A stretch of 9,252 bases of DNA from an uncultured Treponema sp. (GCA_937891125.1 CALAEZ010000336.1:1-9252), one strand, 5' to 3'; positions 1 through 7,157 are shown, counted from the stretch's first letter. Program-made: numbers and translations. The notes: generated by a model from the letters alone, not told the origin.

Positions 1-19
1 ACGTGTGCTCTTCCGATCT
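1..19. other. Illumina adapter remnant at contig edge
   Basis: The 19 bases ACGTGTGCTCTTCCGATCT are identical to the 3' end of the Illumina TruSeq read-2 adapter as I know it. They are not genomic. They create an apparent GTG start at position 3 and the false leading residues MCSSD of the first reading frame. Genomic sequence most likely begins at base 20. This also indicates that the window begins at the edge of a draft contig. Confidence 0.95.
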
Positions 20-1685
20 CTATCGAAAATATCCGCTGGTGCGTATTGCAACACTCATACTGGCAGTTTGCCTGGTGGTGGGTGTTCTGTCTTTTTTCAG
101 CACGCACACAAAGCGACTCCCTGCTATTACCTCCATTACGCCGGCAGTTGGCGAGCCGGGCGACATTATGACCATAACGGGGAACGAATTTGGCGCCCTA
201 CGCAGTCCCGAAAGCTATGTTGAAATCGGCGGAAGCAGAATCACTGCCAGCGGCTATTTAAGCTGGTCAAACAAGGAAATACGCGTAATTCTGCCTACAA
301 ACGTACAGGACGGGCTTGTCATCGTTGGTACCAAAAGTGGCGCTTCAAAGCCCGGCTTTTTTGCAAACAAGGCTGGCATTCCTGTTGCTGTTCCTGTCGA
401 CACCAAAACGACCATGCCGATTATTACGGCAATCACGCCATCGGCAAACAGCTACGGCTCGCTTATTTCGCTTTCTGGCTCAAACTTTGGCACCATCCGC
501 GGTGAATCGCAGGTGTTTTTTACTGCCAATCGAGACGACAGCGAATCTACTCTGACAGACACGTTTAATCTGTCGTTTATCCCGGCAAGCGAAGGAAATT
601 ACGACTACGAATACTGGAGCGACAGTGAGATTCATGTGCGTATTCCTGATGGCGCAGCAAACGGCGCCGTCTACGTGCTGACCGACAAGGGAGAATCTAA
701 CCACGTACAGCTGCAGGTAAAAAACGTCTGCGGTACGCGCAGCTTTACTGATCGCAAAACGTATGTATTGCAGCTAACAACTGACGTTGAAAGTCCTGAC
801 CCAAAGGCGCAGCTTTCGGTCACCTTGCGCGTTCCCCGCCCGCCCGTGACGGCGCAGCAGCCTCATGCCGATTTGGCAGAATGTACGCCTGAGCCGCTTA
901 TTGAAAACTATCGCAACATGACGATTCACCAGCTTGAGTTTGACAAAAACACCAGCCGCAAAATCCGCGTAAGCCAGAACTTTGTCGTGAGCGCCTACAC
1001 GGTCACCACAAGCATTACCGAACGCGCCGTAAAACCATTCGCCGAAAAATCGCGGGTGCTGTACACTGCCGCAACAACGCCCGATACGCTTATTCAGAGT
1101 AACAACAGCGACGTTCAGGCGCTTGCTGCCGAAATTGTAAAGCGGGAGACAAATCCTTATCGGCAGGCGCGGCTCATCTACAATTACATGCTTGACACCT
1201 ACACGCTGTCGTCAGCTTCCCAGAAAAAGCGCACATCGCCGCTGGAGCTGCTGTCAAAAAAGAAAGGAGATGCCTACGACTTTGCGGTTATCTACACAAC
1301 GCTTGTTCGCGCCTGCGGCATTCCCGCGCTCCCCATTGGCGGCGTTTTGGTAGATGCAGATTTAAAAGCGACTCCACACTGGTGGACAGAGCTGTACTTA
1401 GAAAATTTTGGCTGGGTTCCCGTGGATGTCGCACTCGGCGCAGGCTTATCATATAAGGCATTCCGCCCTATACATGACGCACGCCTTTTCTACTTTGGAA
1501 ATCTTGACAGTCAGCATGTCGCGTTTAGCCGTGGTTGGAATGAGGTAAAGCCGTCATTTGTTAACAGTAAAACAGTTTACCGTGAGCGTACCTATGCGCT
1601 GCAGTCAATTTGGGAAGAGTCAGTAAACGAAACGGTTAATTACTCAAGTCTGTGGAATGTACCCACAGTCTTAGGTATATACTAG
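3..1685 (+). CDS. Membrane-anchored IPT/TIG and transglutaminase-like protein, 5' partial
   Basis: The frame is open from the left edge to TAG at 1683-1685. Codons up to base 20 are adapter, so the true start lies off the window. Numbering from the GTG at base 3, residues 12-31 form one hydrophobic segment after Arg/Lys-rich residues. This looks like a signal anchor, so probably only a few residues are missing. Two IPT/TIG-like beta-sandwich repeats follow (about 40-120 and 138-240, each opening with an I-x-x-I-x-P pattern and a G-N/S-x-F-G motif). After a linker comes a transglutaminase-like core at about 370-480. In that core His459 (PHWW) and Asp475 (GWVPVDV) match the catalytic His and Asp. 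The GDAYDFA segment (422-428) has Ala424 where the nucleophilic Cys normally sits, so peptidase or crosslinking activity is doubtful. The protein probably acts outside the cytoplasmic membrane, perhaps as a binding or scaffold protein; its role is unknown. pyrH follows 73 nt downstream with no terminator between, suggesting co-transcription. Confidence 0.85.
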   Translation: MCSSDLYRKYPLVRIATLILAVCLVVGVLSFFSTHTKRLPAITSITPAVGEPGDIMTITGNEFGALRSPESYVEIGGSRITASGYLSWSNKEIRVILPTNVQDGLVIVGTKSGASKPGFFANKAGIPVAVPVDTKTTMPIITAITPSANSYGSLISLSGSNFGTIRGESQVFFTANRDDSESTLTDTFNLSFIPASEGNYDYEYWSDSEIHVRIPDGAANGAVYVLTDKGESNHVQLQVKNVCGTRSFTDRKTYVLQLTTDVESPDPKAQLSVTLRVPRPPVTAQQPHADLAECTPEPLIENYRNMTIHQLEFDKNTSRKIRVSQNFVVSAYTVTTSITERAVKPFAEKSRVLYTAATTPDTLIQSNNSDVQALAAEIVKRETNPYRQARLIYNYMLDTYTLSSASQKKRTSPLELLSKKKGDAYDFAVIYTTLVRACGIPALPIGGVLVDADLKATPHWWTELYLENFGWVPVDVALGAGLSYKAFRPIHDARLFYFGNLDSQHVAFSRGWNEVKPSFVNSKTVYRERTYALQSIWEESVNETVNYSSLWNVPTVLGIY

Positions 1686-1758
1686 ACAGCGATCACAGCG
1701 GAGGCTGGAGCCGCACCTTCTGCGCGACCGCCACCGCAAAAGGTCTATAGGAGATTGT

Positions 1759-2457
1759 ATGAGCACGAAAATTCTATCAGTAGGCGGCTCCATTGTAGCG
1801 CCAGAGTTTCCTGACACCGCTTTTGTAAAGCAGTTTGTCGAAATGGCTAAATCGTACCTTGAGGCACATGCCGGCGACCGCTTGATTTTAGTCATTGGTG
1901 GCGGCGGTCCTGCACGCATTTACCAGAATGCATTTAGAACCGTGACCGGCGCGGCTCCCGACGCAGACGTAAACGCTGCCGACTGGATTGGCATTATGGC
2001 AACGCGCTTAAACGCGCAGTTTGTAAAGGCATGCTTTGGCTCGCTTTGCAAGGACGCCGTTGTTACCGACCCGACTGCAGAAAACGTTACCTTTACTGGC
2101 AGCGTGCTTGTTGCCGCTGGCTGGAAACCAGGCTTTTCTACTGACAACGATGCCGTTCTGCTCGCGGAAAAATTTGGCGCCGACACGGTCGTCAATCTTT
2201 CTAATATCGAAAAAGTCTACACCGATGACCCGCGCAAAAATCCTGACGCAAAGCCGCTTGACACCATCAGCTGGGCAGATTTCCGCGCAATGGTCGGCGA
2301 TGAATGGGTTCCTGGCAAAAACTGCCCGTTCGACCCGATAGCAAGCAAAAAAGCCGAAGCGATGAAGCTAACCGTTATTTGCGCGGGCGGCAAAAACATC
2401 GAAAACACGCGCGCCATTCTTGAAGGTGCCCCTTACATCGGTACGACTATACAGTAA
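1759..2457 (+). CDS. pyrH: UMP kinase, archaeal/spirochaete type
   Basis: This is a 232-aa cytosolic amino-acid-kinase-family protein. It is predicted to phosphorylate UMP to UDP with ATP, an essential step towards UTP and CTP. Visible motifs are the N-terminal glycine-rich strand SVGGS (7-11), the VIGGGGP nucleotide/phosphate loop (45-51), GWKPGFSTDNDAV (121-133) around the nucleotide site, NIEKVYTDDPRKNPDAK (149-165), FDPIASKKA (191-199) and a C-terminal G-x-P-x-I-G-T-x-I end. The pattern and short length match the archaeal-type family (TIGR02076, described as covering archaea and spirochaetes) better than ordinary bacterial PyrH, whose regulation probably differs. The ATG start is supported by AGGAG at 1749-1753, 5 nt upstream. 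It lies behind the transglutaminase-like gene in a likely shared transcript and ends before an intrinsic terminator. I cannot exclude another kinase of the same fold, but the motif set favours UMP kinase. Confidence 0.88.
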   Translation: MSTKILSVGGSIVAPEFPDTAFVKQFVEMAKSYLEAHAGDRLILVIGGGGPARIYQNAFRTVTGAAPDADVNAADWIGIMATRLNAQFVKACFGSLCKDAVVTDPTAENVTFTGSVLVAAGWKPGFSTDNDAVLLAEKFGADTVVNLSNIEKVYTDDPRKNPDAKPLDTISWADFRAMVGDEWVPGKNCPFDPIASKKAEAMKLTVICAGGKNIENTRAILEGAPYIGTTIQ

Positions 2458-2491
2458 GGACACACAGCTGCACACAAAAGCACTGACAGAA

Positions 2492-2528
2492 GGCGGTGCG
2501 CACTACATGCCTGCCGCCGTTTTTTTTT
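2492..2528 (+). terminator. Intrinsic terminator of the pyrH unit
   Basis: GGCGG (2492-2496) pairs with CCGCC (2514-2518), and two wobble pairs extend the stem inward around a 13-nt loop. After one base (G2519) a run of nine T begins (2520-2528). It lies 34 nt after the pyrH stop and separates that unit from the acyl-CoA synthetase gene. Confidence 0.85.
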
Positions 2529-2551
2529 CGAAACGCAACATTTTTTAACTT

Positions 2552-2576
2552 TCTGCGTCTATTTACTAGACGCAGA
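2552..2576. promoter_or_regulatory. Palindrome upstream of the acyl-CoA synthetase gene (candidate operator)
   Basis: TCTGCGTCTA (2552-2561) and TAGACGCAGA (2567-2576) are perfect 10-bp inverted arms around a 5-bp centre (TTTAC). The centre of symmetry is about 63 bp before the synthetase ATG. There is no T-run after it, so it is not a terminator. Size and symmetry fit a dimeric repressor site, such as a TetR-family operator, or an mRNA leader hairpin. I found no convincing -35/-10 pair nearby and no regulator gene in the window, so its function is inferred from symmetry and position only. Confidence 0.5.
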
Positions 2577-2626
2577 GGGGCAGTCACCTTCAGTTTTGTA
2601 CTGCACTCAGTCACAGGGAGAAAAAA

Positions 2627-4285
2627 ATGCGTACGTATGATGACACTATGTTTATCGACACCTTTGAGCACGAGTATACGTGGGCAAATGGCTTTTTGCG
2701 AAACGTGCATCGCTATGGAAGCAGAACTGCCGTCATTGACCCTGAAACAAACCGCTCTTGGACATACCGCGCATTAAATGCAGAAGCAAATAAGCTTGCC
2801 CACGCGCTTTTAAATGACGGCTGTAGAAAAAACGATGTCGTCTTCGCTGCGCTCAGAAACTGTCCCGAGTTCACCTTTTGCTACACTGGTCCACGCAAAA
2901 TCGGCGCTATCTTACTGGCAGCAAATTACAATCTTGCCGCAGGTGAAATGGCGCTGCTCATCAACCACAATAAGCCGCGCGTGGTCATCTATTCAGCAAA
3001 CATTTCCGACATCATAACGCAGGCAGAAGCTATGTGTACCTGGAAGCCGGATCGCTTTGTCATGGCAGACAATCTCGAAGGCGTCGCTCTGCCCATCGGA
3101 CACGTGAGCTACGAAGCATACACTGGTACGCAGCCAGAGACAGAGCCAAAGGCAGCAGTGCGGCCGCATATTTATGACGAGGTGCTGCGCCTGTGTACCA
3201 GCGGCACGACAGCGCTTCCTAAAAGCGTGCCGATAAATGACATCAACGAAGTGCTTTCAGCTCACGATGCAATCATGCACTATCCCCTGAACATTCACGA
3301 TGTAACGCTTAACATGACGCCGTGGTTTCACCGTGGCGGCTGTCACTCAGGCGGTCCGGGGCCGGCTTTCTATGTCGGGTGCGCAGTGCTCATCATGCGC
3401 AAATTCCAGCCACAGACGACACTCAATTTTGTAGAAAAATACCACATCACGTTTATAATGGGCGCACCCGCAAACCTTGAAATGCTTTCCCGCGCTCAAA
3501 GCCGCACACCACGCAATCTTTCGTGCCTACGCGGCATTATCACCATGGGCGCACCGCTCTCGCAGGCAGACTGCACGCGCTTTATGCAAACGCTTACCCC
3601 GAACATTTTTAACGGCTACGGCACAACCGAAACCTTCTGGAATAGCTTTCTGAGGCCGTACAATCTGCCTGACGGCGCAGGCTCAGTCGGGGTAAGCTCC
3701 CTTGATGACGAAGTACGCGTTGTACAGCTGTATGACGGCAGAAAAGCAGAGCCCGACGACATGGTTTCACACGACAACCAAACCGAAGGTGAAATCATTA
3801 TCCGTGCGCCAGAAAAGACAACCTATGCCTACTACCACAACGACGAAATGGCGCGAGCAAAGTTTTACAAGGGCTGGATGTACACGGGAGACACCGGCGT
3901 CTGGAATGAAGACTGGATAGTAACCGTACGCGGGCGCAAAGACGACATGATTGTCGTTTCCGGTGAAAATATTTATCCGGCGCAGATAGAGGAAGCAATT
4001 AGCGAAAACCCCAAGGTGCGTGATTGCCTTGTCACAGCCGTGCCCGACAAGGTGCGCGGCGAAGCGGTTGTCGCCTACGTGGTTGCAGAAGATAAAAGCC
4101 TCACACTCGGTGAGCTGTATGCGTTCTGCAGAGACTCTCCCATGCTTTCACGCTACAAGCGTCCGCGCTACTTTGCCATTGTAGACGACATACCGCGCAC
4201 GGCGACTGGAAAAAAACTGCACTACCAGATGAAGGCGTGTGCCTTACAGGATTTAGAAAGCGGGCTCCTCAAAAAGAGCGATTAA
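2627..4285 (+). CDS. AMP-forming acyl-CoA synthetase (class I adenylate-forming enzyme)
   Basis: This 552-aa protein is full length for the family, which activates a carboxylic acid to an acyl-AMP and then to acyl-CoA in the cytosol. Core motifs in order are the phosphate loop TSGTTALPKS (191-200), the A5 motif YGTTE (331-335), the TGD motif (420-422) with its ribose-binding Asp, the hinge region VRGRKDDMI (434-442), SGENIYP (445-451), and PRTATGKK (523-530), whose first Lys (K529) is the expected catalytic lysine. The phosphate loop is slightly unusual: the two glycines of the common T-S-G-T-T-G-x-P-K-G pattern are Ala196 and Ser200. The acyl substrate cannot be told from the sequence; a medium- or long-chain fatty acid, or another carboxylate, is possible. 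The ATG is supported by AGGGAG at 2615-2620. The gene stands alone, with a terminator upstream and a convergent gene 33 bp downstream. Confidence 0.88.
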   Translation: MRTYDDTMFIDTFEHEYTWANGFLRNVHRYGSRTAVIDPETNRSWTYRALNAEANKLAHALLNDGCRKNDVVFAALRNCPEFTFCYTGPRKIGAILLAANYNLAAGEMALLINHNKPRVVIYSANISDIITQAEAMCTWKPDRFVMADNLEGVALPIGHVSYEAYTGTQPETEPKAAVRPHIYDEVLRLCTSGTTALPKSVPINDINEVLSAHDAIMHYPLNIHDVTLNMTPWFHRGGCHSGGPGPAFYVGCAVLIMRKFQPQTTLNFVEKYHITFIMGAPANLEMLSRAQSRTPRNLSCLRGIITMGAPLSQADCTRFMQTLTPNIFNGYGTTETFWNSFLRPYNLPDGAGSVGVSSLDDEVRVVQLYDGRKAEPDDMVSHDNQTEGEIIIRAPEKTTYAYYHNDEMARAKFYKGWMYTGDTGVWNEDWIVTVRGRKDDMIVVSGENIYPAQIEEAISENPKVRDCLVTAVPDKVRGEAVVAYVVAEDKSLTLGELYAFCRDSPMLSRYKRPRYFAIVDDIPRTATGKKLHYQMKACALQDLESGLLKKSD

Positions 4286-4318
4286 CTCCTCTTCCCCGCT
4301 TGCAAACGCTCGTGACCG

Positions 4319-5665
4319 CTATTTTCGATTGAGCGTGCGCCCAAGGCTCTTATAATACACCACGCACAGCAAAATACCAAAAGCAGTTGCCGTAGGAGCC
4401 GCCGCGCCAATGCCGGTAAGCGTTGCATCAGGCTGGATACTCATAATGTATGACAGCGGCAAACGAACCAAGAACGTCTGCAGCAAGCCCTGGACCATAA
4501 CAAAGAGCGACTTTGAATGCCCGTTAAAGTAGCCAAGAAAGCTGAATAAAATGCAGGTAACAACCGCTTCGGGCGAAAATCCACGTAAAAACTCAAAGGC
4601 GCGCGCAATAACCGCTTCGTCTGCGGTAAACAGGCGCGCAAGGTAGTCGCCGAAAAAGAACGTTGCAATCATAATAAAAAAGCCGATGCCTGCTCCAAGC
4701 GCCTGTCCACACAGCATACCGCTGCGAGCACGTTTTTCATTCTGCGCGCCCACATTCTGCGAGACAAACGGCGCCATACTCTGCATAAGCGCGCCAGGAA
4801 TAAGCATGATAAACATTTGGATTTTCTGTGCAACGCCATATCCGCTTGAAGCATCCAATCCCAATCGGTTTACAAATGCATTGAGTGCAAGGAAGCTAAA
4901 ATTTGTGAGGAAGCTCTGCACGGTAAGTGGCAGACCGAGAATAACAAAGTGCGGCACCTCACTTCCGAAGCGAAAATGCTTTCGCTTAAAGGTAAATGCC
5001 ATTTTCTTGCGCTTTATAATCCACAAGGAAAGAATGACACTCACTGCCTGTGCCAATACCGTTGCAATAGCTGCGCCCGCGACATTCATTTTAAGACCAG
5101 CAACCAAAATTAAATCGCCAATAATGTTTACCACACTTGCAATCGCAACAAAAATAAGTGGCGTTCGCGAATCACCAACACCGCGAAGCATGGCAGAAAT
5201 AAAATTGTAAAACGTAATAAACACAAAGCCGGCTCCACAAATCTGAATGTACTGTACCGTGTGTTCAACTGCTTCTTCTGGCGTCTGCATTGCTAACGCA
5301 AGCGGGCGCGCACAGCTTATACTAACTGCCGTCAAAACCACTGACAGCGCCAGAAAAAAAGCAACTGCGTTTCCAATCAACTTTTCTACGTCATCAAAGC
5401 GTTTTGCGCCAATGTATTGCCCCATAAGTACGGTAACACCCATGGTAATTGCATTCACAACTATAGTAAAAAGATTCATGACGTTTCCACCAACAGAAAC
5501 GCCAGAAATACCTGCTGTTGTACCAAAGCGACCAACAATCAGCATATCAACGGCACCATTTAACGACTGAAGCACTAAAGAAAAAAGAATCGGCACCATA
5601 AATGCCGCAAGCTTTGAAAAGATGTGTCCTTGTGTAAAATCCTGTTTATCGTCCAACGTACTCAT
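4319..5665 (-). CDS. MATE-family multidrug/Na+ (or H+) antiporter
   Basis: This 448-aa integral membrane protein has about 12 hydrophobic segments in two similar halves and essentially no soluble domain, the usual MATE size and topology. Family landmarks are QSLNGAVDMLIVGRFG (33-48), MGQYIGAKR (81-89), LRGVGDSRTPL (160-170) with its second-half counterpart FLGYFNGHSKSLF (376-388), and FVSQNVGAQNEKRA (290-303) mirroring the 81-89 loop. MATE proteins export cationic drugs, dyes or metabolites using a Na+ or H+ gradient; neither substrate nor ion is deducible here. The start is firm: an in-frame TAA lies four codons before the ATG at 5665, and the next Met falls inside the first membrane helix. 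There is no Shine-Dalgarno sequence, and the promoter places transcription start on the ATG itself. It is divergent from the PhnP-like gene and convergent with the acyl-CoA synthetase, with no clear terminator after the stop. Confidence 0.9.
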   Translation of the reverse strand: MSTLDDKQDFTQGHIFSKLAAFMVPILFSLVLQSLNGAVDMLIVGRFGTTAGISGVSVGGNVMNLFTIVVNAITMGVTVLMGQYIGAKRFDDVEKLIGNAVAFFLALSVVLTAVSISCARPLALAMQTPEEAVEHTVQYIQICGAGFVFITFYNFISAMLRGVGDSRTPLIFVAIASVVNIIGDLILVAGLKMNVAGAAIATVLAQAVSVILSLWIIKRKKMAFTFKRKHFRFGSEVPHFVILGLPLTVQSFLTNFSFLALNAFVNRLGLDASSGYGVAQKIQMFIMLIPGALMQSMAPFVSQNVGAQNEKRARSGMLCGQALGAGIGFFIMIATFFFGDYLARLFTADEAVIARAFEFLRGFSPEAVVTCILFSFLGYFNGHSKSLFVMVQGLLQTFLVRLPLSYIMSIQPDATLTGIGAAAPTATAFGILLCVVYYKSLGRTLNRK

Positions 5666-5671
5666 ATGCTT

Positions 5672-5700
5672 ATTTTAATGGGAATTTTTTAAAGGCTCAA
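5672..5700 (-). promoter_or_regulatory. Promoter of the MATE gene, predicted leaderless start
   Basis: Read on the minus strand, TTGAGC (5700-5695, 4/6 to the -35 consensus) is followed after 17 bp by TAAAAT (5677-5672, 5/6 to the -10 consensus). Six bases later comes the A of the MATE ATG at 5665, the expected transcription start. No Shine-Dalgarno sequence lies between. The start position is inferred from promoter geometry, not measured. Confidence 0.6.
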
Positions 5701-5718
5701 TAAACTATGGTAAAAAGA

Positions 5719-5746
5719 TTGAAAAAATAACATCAGATTATATAAT
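5719..5746 (+). promoter_or_regulatory. Promoter of the PhnP-like gene, predicted leaderless start
   Basis: TTGAAA (5719-5724, 5/6 to the -35 consensus) is followed after 16 bp by a perfect TATAAT (5741-5746). The expected +1, seven bases past the -10 box, is A5753, the first base of the ATG. The only purine-rich stretch before the ATG (GAG, 5747-5749) is too close to serve as a ribosome binding site. Confidence 0.7.
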
Positions 5747-5752
5747 GAGTAT

Positions 5753-6727
5753 ATGAAGATGACGCTCATGGGCACTGGCACCAGCCACGGGCTTCCTGTT
5801 ATTGGCTGTGACTGCCATGTATGCAGCTCCCCATTCAAAAAAGACAAGCGAATGCGATGCAGCGCCTATGTGCAGCAGATAGATTCCGACGGAACAGAAG
5901 TAGCCGTGCTTATTGACGTGGGTCCCGAATTTCGCTTACAGGCGCTCGCAACGGGCGTAAAACGCATAGACGCCGTGCTACTAACCCATAGCCACGCAGA
6001 CCACTTACACGGGCTAGACGACCTGCGCATTTTCAGCTACGTGAAGCTCGGCGGCACACGCACGGCACGCGACGAAAGCGCACAAAATCTAAAAGTAACC
6101 GAATCAGCGGGAGGCGCGCTTCCCGTATACGCAAACACAAACACTATTGACGATGTCCACTATCGCTTTGCATACGTATTTGGGCCGCCGAAGCTTGGTG
6201 GCGGAATGCCAAAGTTGCAGCTCGTAGACACTGACGCCTTTTCCGCTGTTCATCCTATCACTGCCGGAAGCCTTACAATTATTCCCATACCCATGCTGCA
6301 CGGAACCGTTCCCACCAACGGCTATCTTCTTTCCTGCACTGAAGCTGACGGCAAAAAGCACAGCATTGCCTATCTGACTGACTGTAGCCATATTCCCGAA
6401 GCTTCACTCATGCTCATACGGCAGCACGGCGGCGTACTAGACCATGTTGTTATTGACGGTCTTCGCAGAAAGCCCCATGCTACCCATTGCTCGTATGAAG
6501 AGGCGCTGAACTACGCAGAAACACTTGCACCCGGCAATATTTGGCTTACCCACTTAAATCACGATTTGCGCCACAGCGAAATACAGCGTTTTATACAAAA
6601 AGAGCTGCTACCCCACCACCCGCTTTTACAGCAGATATTGGCAAATGGCGGAAGCATTTCTCCTGCACATGACGGTCTGATTCTCACCACCAGCCAGCAC
6701 ACTGCCACCGGTTCAAAGCTGTCATAA
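5753..6727 (+). CDS. PhnP-type metallo-beta-lactamase-fold phosphodiesterase
   Basis: This 324-aa cytosolic protein has the metallo-beta-lactamase fold. The N-terminus MTLMGTGTSHGLPVIGC (3-19) and the cluster GCDCHVC (18-24; Cys19, Cys21, Cys24) resemble PhnP, where cysteines in this region bind a structural zinc. The metal centre is shown by HSHADH (79-84), a later His183 (MLHGT), Asp210 (LTDCSH) and His267 (LTHLNHD). E. coli PhnP hydrolyses cyclic phosphate diesters in phosphonate catabolism, but no phn genes are visible here, so the substrate is open. The protein is longer than PhnP (about 250 aa); the extra length is mainly in residues 100-160 and a short tail. M1 is preferred because the earlier in-frame codon that ends translation (TGA, 5720-5722) leaves no other ATG, and the first beta strand needs these residues. 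It has no Shine-Dalgarno sequence and is probably leaderless. rpmB follows with its own promoter. Confidence 0.85.
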   Translation: MKMTLMGTGTSHGLPVIGCDCHVCSSPFKKDKRMRCSAYVQQIDSDGTEVAVLIDVGPEFRLQALATGVKRIDAVLLTHSHADHLHGLDDLRIFSYVKLGGTRTARDESAQNLKVTESAGGALPVYANTNTIDDVHYRFAYVFGPPKLGGGMPKLQLVDTDAFSAVHPITAGSLTIIPIPMLHGTVPTNGYLLSCTEADGKKHSIAYLTDCSHIPEASLMLIRQHGGVLDHVVIDGLRRKPHATHCSYEEALNYAETLAPGNIWLTHLNHDLRHSEIQRFIQKELLPHHPLLQQILANGGSISPAHDGLILTTSQHTATGSKLS

Positions 6728-6741
6728 GCGGTCCCATACGC

Positions 6742-6770
6742 TTGACATAAAACAAACTATTCTGTATTGT
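6742..6770 (+). promoter_or_regulatory. Promoter of rpmB
   Basis: A perfect TTGACA (6742-6747), a 17-bp spacer and TATTGT (6765-6770, 4/6 to the -10 consensus). Predicted transcription start is near 6777, giving a leader of roughly 49 nt before the rpmB ATG. It begins 15 bp after the PhnP-like stop, so L28 can be made independently of the upstream gene. Confidence 0.7.
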
Positions 6771-6825
6771 ATCTAAACTCACGTCAGAATGCGATTAGCG
6801 AAAATACTTTTAAGGTAGGTAATAT

Positions 6826-7059
6826 ATGTCGAGAAGTTGTGATGTTTGCGGAAAAGGCTCAATGAGCGGAAATAAAGTAAGTAAGTCATACAACCACACA
6901 CGCCGCACCTGGAGACCAAATCTTCTTAAAATGAAGACAGAAGTTGGCGGAACAACACTTACGATTAACGTTTGCACTCGCTGTCTGCGCAGTGGCTTTG
7001 TTACAAAGAAAATCAATGTAACACCAGCAAATGCAGGCGCTCCAAAAGCAGCAAACTAA
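6826..7059 (+). CDS. rpmB: Ribosomal protein L28 (bL28), zinc-binding form
   Basis: This 77-aa basic protein of the large ribosomal subunit begins SRSCDVCGKGSMSGNKVSKS, typical of bL28, with the conserved TRRTWRPNL block at 25-33. Two CxxC pairs (Cys5/Cys8 and Cys50/Cys53) identify the zinc-ribbon (C+) version; some bacteria carry or induce a cysteine-free version when zinc is scarce. A short Ala/Pro/Asn-rich tail (66-77) follows the core. The ATG is supported by the purine-rich AAGGTAGG at 6812-6819, 6 nt upstream. The gene is monocistronic by its flanking signals: its own promoter before it and a terminator 20 nt after the stop. Confidence 0.97.
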   Translation: MSRSCDVCGKGSMSGNKVSKSYNHTRRTWRPNLLKMKTEVGGTTLTINVCTRCLRSGFVTKKINVTPANAGAPKAAN

Positions 7060-7079
7060 AGTACGTTCTTTTTGCTTTC

Positions 7080-7120
7080 AAAACCCACAGTCAATGCGCT
7101 GTGGGTTTTTTATTTTTTTT
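7080..7120 (+). terminator. Intrinsic terminator of rpmB
   Basis: An 11-bp perfect stem pairs 7080-7090 (AAAACCCACAG) with 7099-7109 (CTGTGGGTTTT) around an 8-nt loop. T-rich sequence continues to 7120, interrupted by a single A at 7112. Confidence 0.92.
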
Positions 7121-7157
7121 CGGTAAACAGAATACAGCGCAAACAGAACGATTTTTG

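Noticed and set aside
2447..2710. 87-aa minus-strand open frame across the pyrH-synthetase intergenic region
   Set aside because: It overlaps both flanking genes and reads through the terminator and the palindrome, with low-complexity basic sequence and no support as a gene.
4276..4311. GAGCG/CGCTC pair as a terminator for the convergent genes
   Set aside because: Only five pairs with a 26-nt loop and no T-run on either side.
4686..5210. 174-aa open frame on the plus strand
   Set aside because: It lies entirely antisense to the MATE gene, lacks a ribosome binding site and shows no recognisable domain; it is a shadow of the opposite reading frame.
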